DNA from: Chalara sp. BL73
Taxonomy: Eukaryota > Ascomycota > Leotiomycetes > Helotiales
NCBI GenBank assembly: GCA_918026815.1
Contig: CAKJVC010000180.1
Span: forward strand, 1-57,506
Reading direction: 5' to 3'
DNA length: 57,506 nucleotides
The notes under the pieces: generated by a model
The model's input: the letters and a program-made list of their open reading frames with translations, nothing else
Told to the model about the DNA's origin: nothing
Database searches by the model: none
In this document: positions 49,504 to 57,506 of the stretch, one piece after another
Layout: the number at the start of each line of letters is the position of its first letter
How positions within the stretch are numbered: the first letter of the stretch is position 1
Made by a program: the position numbers and the translations under genes

Positions 49504-49863
49504 TTAAATCCGGAAATACATGTACAAGCTTATAAAAGCTTTAGTTTTCGTAACGTTTTCAAGTGTTTTCCAGTTTATAATTTTAACGACTTTATTTATA
49601 AAAAGCTTTTTTCTTTTTAAGTTGTATACAAAGCTTATAATATTCAGCTCGTTTTTGCAGAATTGAAACTTAAAGCTTATAAAGCTTTTTGCACGCTTAA
49701 TTCGTTCTAGCGTTTTGTCGAAATTTTGAATATGCTTAAAAATATACCGTCGTATTTCGAGCAACACTTTCTTTTCGTTATAATTCGTATAAAGTCTTTT
49801 AACGCTTATGTCGTTTAAAAAAAGTACAACTATTTCAGAACAAATTGCAGCTAAAATAAACAT
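49504..49863 (-). pseudogene. Reverse transcriptase fragment of gypsy copy 2
   Basis: 119 open codons with FLNDISVKRLYTNYNEKKV, then HIQNFDKTLERIKRAKSFI, KFQFCKNELNIISFV and NKVVKIINWKTLENVTKTKA, the same RT thumb region as copy 1 near 24.0 kb but with a different set of substitutions. Confidence 0.85.
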
Positions 49864-51176
49864 TATGATTTTTACGCATTTTGCAACTGAATTTGTAGCG
49901 CTTTAAAGTAATATTGTATATTTCAGCAATTTAAGTAGTGTAAAAAATGCTGTTATATTTCTGCAAATAAAATATAACATTATTTAATTATATTCGAAGT
50001 ATAAGTCAACTAAGCTTGCAATATAACACTTTGCAAACTTATTAGCAAATTCGTTAACAAAAAAAAGTAAATTCGCGTTTTTTAGTGTAACAGTATTTAT
50101 AAACGTTGCCGAGTTAATTAGCCTGTAATTACCGGGCTTTTTTTTAACAACTAAAAACTATAAGTTTCGATATAGCTTATTACAGTATTTTAGCACGCTG
50201 CGATTCAGTTTTTTTTTAAACATTTTTACTATTAAAAGTTTTAATGCTTTTAAAATAGAAAAACTTGCTGTTTGCTATATTGTGTGTTTTATTGTTTTGA
50301 TTACAATAAGTAGTAATACATTTTTATAAAATTGTTCGCATTTAAACTAGTCGAACGCAAAAACTTTTTTTTTGTTAATTAAAACTTTTTCTAAAAACTT
50401 TTTTTTCGCAAGCTGCAGTATATCTTCGATATTTAAATCTTTTAGTTTTTTAAGCGTAAGTTTTGATTTTTTAAAAATGTCCGAAAACCTGGAAATAATA
50501 TATTTTTAATATATTTCAATTTGTTTTTAAAAAACGTTTTTTGCTTTAAATCTTTTATACTAGTTTTTTTTGCTTCCGGGAATATTGCTTACTTTGTTAG
50601 TTTTATTAACTAAATAGATTTTTTTGTTTTTTGTTTTGTATACAGTATTTACGCTAAAGTACTGCGTTGCTTTTTTTTTGTAAAAAAAAAGCGTGTAATT
50701 GAAGTTAAACTCTGTTTTTACAAAATTCAAAACTAAATAAATATTTGTGTTCTACGAATTGCTTATAAGTCCGTTTTTTTTTTTAAAAAAGTAAAACTTG
50801 TTTTTAAGTTTTTTAAGTACTAAAACAAACTGAAAGCTTTCTTGAAACATTTTTGCGTTTGTTGTACAAAAGCTATTTATAACTACGCAATTAGCTACAA
50901 ATGTTGCTAGTTTTCCGAATTTGTCGTATATTCGTTATTACTATCGGACTTAATTATTCCGATAGTGTTTTAAGCTCGACGTATTACAGCGTTTTTTGCG
51001 GATTCCGTTTCAGTATTTGTTTTTACTGTAGTAATCAAGCTAGTTTTTAAGTTTCGAATAAAAGCAAAAACAAAGCCGTTAAAAGAATTTCTAAAATAGC
51101 GGAACACTACTTTAGCTTTGCATATAAATAAAAAACTTAAAATCAGCTTAAAACTAGAAAAGTCTATAATATAAAA

Positions 51177-51689
51177 TTAAGTCTTTATAGCTGCATTGCT
51201 AATAGTAACCGGCAAATTATTTACGAATTTTACAAATTTCGACGTACTTTTTGTAATAGTTTTTAGAGCTATATTATTGTTCCGAGTAATAAAAATGTTT
51301 ACTTTTGTCGCAACTTTTAGCGTTATTAAGCTAACTTCGGCGCTTGTATTAAGCGTAGCTTTAATATTTACAAGCTTTAAGTGCTTTGCTAGTGTAATAA
51401 CAACTTTTAGCGTAAAGAAATAAACTTCCGAATATTCCGAATAAAATTCTATTAAGCCGAAATTAACGTTAGCCGTGCTTTTGCTGCAATTTACTAGCTT
51501 TTTTAAGCTTATAATGCTTTTTTTAAGCGTTTGCTTAACAGCTGTATTAAAGTTAATACTAAAGCAAATTACTAGTTTTTTTAAGCTTATTATATTTTTT
51601 TTAATAAGTATATACTCTATTTCTGTATTCAAGGTTTTTTTTAAAGTTTTAAGCCGTTTTTTAAAAAGCAAAGCCGGATTTGCTAGCAA
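51177..51689 (-). pseudogene. Retropepsin fragment of gypsy copy 2
   Basis: 170 codons ending in IKATLNTSAEVSLITLKVAT and the flap region. The active-site DTG reads NTS here, against DTS in copy 1, so the two copies were mutated separately. Confidence 0.8.
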
Positions 51690-52577
51690 CAGCAGTTTTT
51701 TTAAAGTAAATTTTTTAAAAATCGATTTCTAAGTTATAAATTTTGCTAGCGAACTTTCATGACTGTAACTAAGCTTAGTTAGCGTACTCGCTACAATAAA
51801 CTTTAATTTTTAAGCTTTTGTAGTTTTTCGTTTTAAGCTAGCTTTTTCCGGCTTTTTAAATTTGTTTTTAAAAAAATCTTTTTAAAAACGTACCGTTTTC
51901 AGCTGCAGTGTTTTAACTACACTGTGCTTCGCCTGTTTTTAAAGCTTTTGCTGTAGTGTAAACTTAGAATTATATAGTACTTAACACTTTGCTTTTCTAG
52001 TAAATAGCTTGACTTTTACAAGCTTTATTCCGGCTTTTTTTGCAATGAAGTTTTGCACTTAAATACTCGTTTTATTATTTAGCTCCGTTTTTGTCAGTAT
52101 ATCGCTAGTTTCACAAACGTAAGTTTCAATATTGTTAACTACGCTTTTTTTTTTAGCTTAAGCTTTTTTTTTACTAAACCGGGCTTTTTTTTCTAAAGCT
52201 CGTTTTTTATTTTCAAGAATATAGCTAAATTTAGTATTAATAGTTCGCGCTATAACTTAGTTCCGGCGCGAAAAGTCGTTGCTAAACTGTACAAGTATTA
52301 AAGTTTTTCCGGCTTTTTAAAGTTTTAAACAAATATAATAATTTTTATCAAACTTATAAATAACGCTTAAACTAATAAACTTTTTGTAGTCGTAGTACTA
52401 GTTTATATATTTATAAAGCTTTTAAAGTTTTATATTACTTGATTGCTGATTTTTGCACTATTTACAAGTATCGTTATTTCGGAACTTTTTTTTTTTTGCG
52501 AATTCTCCGTAACCGACTTTATATTTCTCAGCATAATTTTTCTTTAAATAGTTAAAATTAGCTATTCGAGCTTTTTG

Positions 52578-53003
52578 CTAAGCTCGTTCTGTAATAGCTT
52601 GCAAAATCCGCAAGCGCTTCAAGCTTTCTGTAATATTGTTTATTTTCTGGTCCGTAATTAAACGACTTTTTAGAAATTTTTTTCTAACAAAAAGCAAAAC
52701 GGCTTTTTTGCGTTTTTTTAGTTTTAACGTCGAAAATGCCGAAAATGCCGAGCGAGTTTTTTCAAACACAAAAAAAGTGCTTATTTCCAGGTTATTAAAC
52801 TTTGTAAACAGTTTTTTTATTTTTTGTTTTTGCACTAAATTATTTATTTCTTTTAATACCGCACATCCGTTCTTAACGTACTTATAAACTTCTTTGTAAA
52901 GTCTAATGCTTTCAGTACTTAGTTTTCTAAGTTTTGCTGCATATTTAAAAGCTTTTGCTCGCAGTTTATAAAGCAGTCTATATAAAAACTTAAACGTCAG
53001 CAT
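52578..53003 (-). pseudogene. Gag-region fragment of gypsy copy 2
   Basis: 141 Lys-rich codons, homologous residue by residue to 20755-21300 with scattered differences. It lies between the protease and the 5' LTR of the element. Confidence 0.6.
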
Positions 53004-54333
53004 TTTGTTTGTAATAACTCTTTTTTCTAAGCATTTTAATTTCGCTTAGTTAAACTTTTTGCAATAAAAGTATATTTGCTTTTGTGTCACGTAACTTTGA
53101 TTATTAATAGTTTTAAACTTTTTGACGTATTTGTCGAAGTATACGATAGTATATAAAAGTTGCTTCAAGTTTTTGTACCGGTACTTTTTTAACAGCTTCT
53201 GTTAAAAAGCTTTTTACGTTATAGTCGAATTACTGTATTCGCTTAGCTGTTTAATCTTTTTTTTTAGCTAAACCGAAGCGTACTCTGCCGTTTTTTTTTT
53301 TTTTTTTTGTTATTTTGAATTTTATAGTTTTTAAAGCTTTTGTTAAAAAACTTGAAGTATGCAGTAACTTTTTTGCTGTTAAAAAAAAAACTGCTATATT
53401 TTCCAAGTACCGGCATAAATTAAAAGTAAACACAGTTATATACTCGGCTCGAGCTTGCAAAAGCAACCGATTGCTTTTTAAGTTTTTTATGCTTGTTTGT
53501 TTTGTCGGAAAATAAGCTTAAAATAAAATTTTTAAACGTTGTTTTAAGCTTTTTAACTGTAAATACAGACTTTAGTGCAGATGTAAAAAACATTGTATAT
53601 AGTGTAAGTGCTGTAGCAGTAGTAATAAGCAAAAAATTGTTCTGTTGAAAAACTTTTAAACGCGAAGAAAAAAGTTAATGTAATTAGTCGTTGCTATTAA
53701 AGCAATTTATATACTTAATAACACGTAAAAGTAGCGGTACAAAAAGTCTTTTGTACTAAGTTTCTGTAACGCTTAAACTTTAATAACATTTACTGTTTTG
53801 CTCGAAAGTTTAAAGCTTTTTTAGTAAAACTTTTATACTAAAACTTTTTTAACGGAACTTTTTTATGCTGTAAATTAGCGTATACTCAGTTTATGCCGAA
53901 GCTTTGTGGCTTTTGCTTTTTAGTGTAACTTTAATTACTGTACTAAATTCCGGTACTTTTAAGCTTTTCATTTTCTGAGCGTTGTTCAAGCGCTTGGCTT
54001 TAGCGTTTGCACGCTGACTTTTATTTTTAGGATGTCGTCCAGAAAAATCGCTTGCTAGCAGAAATCACTAACTGAATAAGTCTTTGTAAACTATTGTAAT
54101 GCTTTTTAAACTTCGTGTTGCTTTATAAAAGCCTGTAGCGTTTTTTTTTGTATAACAGAAGTATTGCTGTAGTGCTTTTTATCGAGTAACTTGTCAATAA
54201 AGCGTATTTAAGAAAAAAAGTAAAAAAAGAATGCCGGTGCTTTTTTTTCTGCTTTTTCCGCACCGCATATCGAGTTTATAGATTTTGCTGTTGCTACAAA
54301 AAGTGCTTGATTTTTTGCGTAAGTCACTAAATA

Positions 54334-54643
54334 TATAGCAAAAAACATGCTGAAAGCAAAAACAGCAACAAGATTTAGCACAAAACTTATAAGCGTAATA
54401 GCGGTGGCTGTAACATACTGGAAAAAGCACCGGCGAGCCTAAGCTCTATATAATAAATAAACGTTAATAGCTTATAAAGGTGTAAAATATAAAAAGGTGG
54501 AAAAGTGTGTTGTATTGATGATGATGCGCCTCCCTACCGGAAGCGCAGGTTATATACAACTCATGCTCCTCAGGTCACATGACTGACCACTCATGAGTAT
54601 CACGTGACAGAGTGTGAAAGGAAAGAAAATCGTCCCCACCACA
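54334..54643 (-). repeat. 5' LTR of gypsy copy 2
   Basis: 310 bp. The outer 150-190 bases are unmutated (CACGTG at 54601-54606). The inner part reads TATAGCAAAAAAC where the consensus ends in a C/G-rich TGTGGCGGGG-type sequence. Confidence 0.9.
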
Positions 54644-57390
54644 CTACTAGTAATATTTCAAGCAATTCAAATTCAAATTCAACTAATACTAGTACTATTA
54701 GTTTAAATTTAAATAATTCCGATTTTGATAATCAATCGATTATTAAACAAATTGAAAAAATCAATTTTTCAACCGATAGTATTTCGACTAATATTAAATC
54801 CGGATTATTAGAACTGTTAATTGAATTATTTTCGCAAAAAACAGATTTAAATATATTTGATAGTTCAATTAATTCTTTTTTTGCCGCTAAAAGTATTCGA
54901 TCAACTAATTTAACTATTCGAAATTCGTTTGATTTATTACAATACTATTCACAATTTATTTACTGTAGTTAATTATTAATTGTTGAATATGCTTTTACGC
55001 AATTAGTATTAAATTCACACAATTCGTTATTAAGTGTAATACAAAATTTTATGCAAAATCATTTTAATAACGCGCAATTTACTGGCTTAGCTGAAATTTT
55101 AAATAATCGATTATTAGCGTTTAAAATTAATAAAGAATCGTCGGGTTTATCGAATTTAATTATACATCAAAATCAAGCGAATACGTTGTCGTATAAAAAA
55201 ATTACGTTAAATTTAATTGATTTAAAAAAGTTGTTTAAAGAAATAATTATTAAAACGAATTATATTTTAACCGACGATTTATTGTTTAATATGTCAAGTA
55301 ATTTATATAACAATATTAATTTAGTACAATATGCAAATTTTGAAGATTTTACTAATACTGATCCTTATAAGTGTTTTGCAAATTTTTATTCTGATTTTAA
55401 TACTAATAGTTTGTTTCTTTACAATTACATTATTAATAATAATAATTTAAAAAAAAGGTTTTTTAAATTCGAAAGTTCTAAATTAATTATTAATAAAATT
55501 ACAGTTAAAAAGTATTTAACTAAACTTGAAGAATTTTTAAAATTTGCGTTATTATTAATTTATTTAACTAGCGGTTTACCGATGCGCGGAACCGAGTTAT
55601 TAACTTTGCGTTTTTTAAATTCTATTAAAAATAAGCGAGAAATGTATTTAGATAAAGCTAGTAGCTTATTTATTATTAATATTTCGTATTTTAAAAGCTA
55701 TTAAATTACTGAAAAGTCGGCTAGTAATATTCGATATTTACCGAATTGCGTTTCGCAAATTTTTTTATTATATATTGTATTAGTTGTGCTTTTTGTCGAT
55801 TTTTTAACTATTAGTACTAGTAAAAAAATCGACATTTCGTTAAACGCGTATTTATATTATTGTAATAATCGACTTTTACAATTAAGTGATTTAAGTAATA
55901 CATTGTCGAATTTTAGCAATTTAGTTATTTCGCAAAAAATTAATATTTAAAGCTATCGACAATTAATTGTTGGATTTATTCGATATTTTATGCATATTCC
56001 AGTCGATTTGCAAACTTTAATTATTGAAAACAACGATAATAATAATAATAAATCAATAAGTATTGATTTTATTAAAGCGTCGCAAATGAATCATTCAGTT
56101 AATACCGAACAATTACATTACGGTCGTAGTACTACCGATTTTTTTAATATTTATAATAATTTGCAATTTAAATATTTAAATTTTTGTTTGCAATATTTCG
56201 ATTTTTTTGAATTAAATAGTATTGATTTAAATATTGATTCATTTATTAAAAGTTTACATAATCGAAATCAAATTAATTCTTAAACAAATTTTCAGCCAGC
56301 TTTACAATTTAGTAAAAATCTAAATATTAATAATAATAATAATAAAAAACACAAGCGTGCGCAATCGTCGATAGCAAGTTCGTTACAAAACAATCAAATC
56401 GTTAAAAAAGTATTGCTTAACGAATTAACTAGTATTAGTTCATTAAATACTTCGGATATTGTTTTATTGAATTTATTAAAAGAGTTTTTAAATGATTCAA
56501 CAGCCGAGTTTAAAATCGACGAACAAAAATTATTATTAAAATCAATTTTATTAAAAATTCCATATATATTAGGAATATTGCCGACAAGCGCCGGTAAATC
56601 TTTAATTTATTTATTGCTAGCTGCTTTATATAATGCTAAAACTACTATTGTAATTGTTCCGTTAATTGGTTTAAAAACGAATTTAATACAACGCGCTATT
56701 GAATTTGCTATTCCTTGTAATATATATGAACAAAATCCGATTTTTACTAATTTAACGTTAATTTCAATTGAAACAATTAATAACTCGCAATTTAATTTCG
56801 ATTTAATAAAGTTAATAAACGAAAACAAATTAAATCGAATTGTATTTGACGAGTGTCATTTATTAATTACGGCAGCTAAATATCGTTCGATTATGTATAA
56901 ATTTATTGATATATTACAATTTAATACGCAATTTGTTTTTTTAACCGGTACTATGTCGATTGATTTAGAACAACAATTTAAAACGCAATTATTATTACAA
57001 GATGTATTAGTAATTCGCGCTAATTGTACTCGAAATAATATTATGTATAAAGCTATACAATATACTTCGAATCAAAATCAAGCTAAAATTAATCAAATTC
57101 AAGAATTCGTTATTAAATCGCAATCGAATTTTAAATTACAATCTGATAAAATTTTAATATTTTGTAGTAGTCGAACCGAAGTCGATTTATTAGCTTTACA
57201 ACTAAAATGTACTAAATATTATTCTGATTTTAGTGAATCTGAAAAAAGTACAATTTCATTAAATTTTACTACAATATTCGATTATTATAATTCGATTTTA
57301 ATTAGTACTAGTGCTTTAGAAAAAGGTTTTGATTATTCGGCAATTCGATTAGTTATTTATAAAGATTTTGCTTATTCGTTTATTGGCTTT
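54644..57390 (+). pseudogene. Telomere-linked RecQ-type helicase (TLH), truncated by the telomere
   Basis: One reading frame runs without any frameshift from the gypsy LTR to the telomere, broken only by stops at 54970, 55702, 55948 and 56281. An Asn/Ser-rich start is followed by the TLH N-terminal domain (LTSGLPMRGTELLTLRF near 55570). Helicase motifs follow in order: I as LPTSAGKS (56580; the usual Gly is Ser), Ia IVIVPLIGL, II FDECH (56848), III LTGTM, IV ILIFCSSRTEVDL and V STSALEKGFDYSAIRLVIY. Telomere repeats begin nine codons after motif V, so motif VI (QxxGRxGR) and the whole C-terminus are absent. Composition is about one-fifth GC, but TpC and GpA are common, unlike in the adjacent transposons. 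TLH genes are multicopy subtelomeric genes of fungi. Confidence 0.85.
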
Positions 57391-57506
57391 GGGTTAGGGT
57401 TAGGGTTAGGGTTAGGGTTAGGGTTAGGGTTAGGGTTAGGGTTAGGGTTAGGGTTAGGGTTAGGGTTAGGGTTAGGGTTAGGGTTAGGGTTAGGGTTAGG
57501 GTTAGG
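57391..57506 (+). repeat. Telomere repeat array, TTAGGG type
   Basis: 116 bp of uninterrupted GGGTTA units (about 19 copies) running to the window end, with no degenerate repeat and no spacer between the helicase frame and the array. This is the right end of a chromosome. Confidence 0.98.

Larger units (their letters stand above)
44037..54643 (-). mobile_element. Ty3/gypsy retrotransposon copy 2, 10.6 kb, inverted
   Basis: 10,607 bp, the same family as 19114-29721 but on the minus strand, with 310 bp LTRs at 44037-44346 and 54334-54643. Remnants of Gag, protease and RT mirror those of copy 1 at the same internal offsets. It is mutated to a similar degree but at different individual sites. 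Flanks are TATAC on the left and CTACT on the right: no target duplication, and unrelated sequences (MULE and TLH) lie on the two sides. Confidence 0.92.

Overview
The window is the right-hand end of a filamentous ascomycete (Pezizomycotina) chromosome. It ends in about 19 copies of the TTAGGG-type telomere repeat with the G-rich strand running off the 3' end (57391-57506). The genes contain many short introns of about 50 bp, some with GC-AG borders. The gene families (ascomycete laccase, rhodopsin-domain membrane protein, SGNH-VCBS protein, DUF7730) are typical of that group. I cannot name the species.

Layout, left to right. (1) 1-600: eroded MFS sugar transporter. (2) 912-8997: a nested stack, in which a short TIR element is interrupted by a 7.7 kb Ty3/gypsy element (1093-8763, TSD GATTT), itself interrupted by an unmutated 184 bp solo LTR (6019-6202, TSD TTATT). 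(3) 9.0-15.5 kb: gene-bearing DNA with a perfect 34 bp hairpin, an intact rhodopsin-domain protein, a broken short-chain dehydrogenase and an intact seven-exon laccase. (4) 15.9-19.1 kb: solo LTRs and AT-rich transposon debris. (5) 19114-29721: gypsy copy 1 (10,608 bp, + strand). (6) 29.7-42.0 kb: a gene island with a detached SDR C-terminus, a very intron-rich secreted SGNH/FG-GAP protein, an HExxH metalloendopeptidase-like gene and a DUF7730 protein. (7) 42.4-44.0 kb: 5' part of a mutated MULE transposase. (8) 44037-54643: gypsy copy 2 (10,607 bp, - strand), the inverted partner of copy 1. (9) 54644-57390: a telomere-linked RecQ-type helicase (TLH) pseudogene cut off in mid-domain by the telomere.

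The strongest theme is genome defence. All three full-length gypsy elements and the MULE are destroyed by C-to-T/G-to-A changes. The context is not the classic CpA of RIP: C after a pyrimidine is lost, C after A or G mostly survives, and C in CpG is spared. In all three gypsy elements the outer 100-200 bp of the terminal LTRs is untouched, so mutation stops inside the LTRs. The helicase tract is also AT-rich but keeps the contexts missing from the transposons.

Gene calls rest on translations and motifs read by eye. Splice sites were inferred from frame continuity and GT/GC...AG signals.
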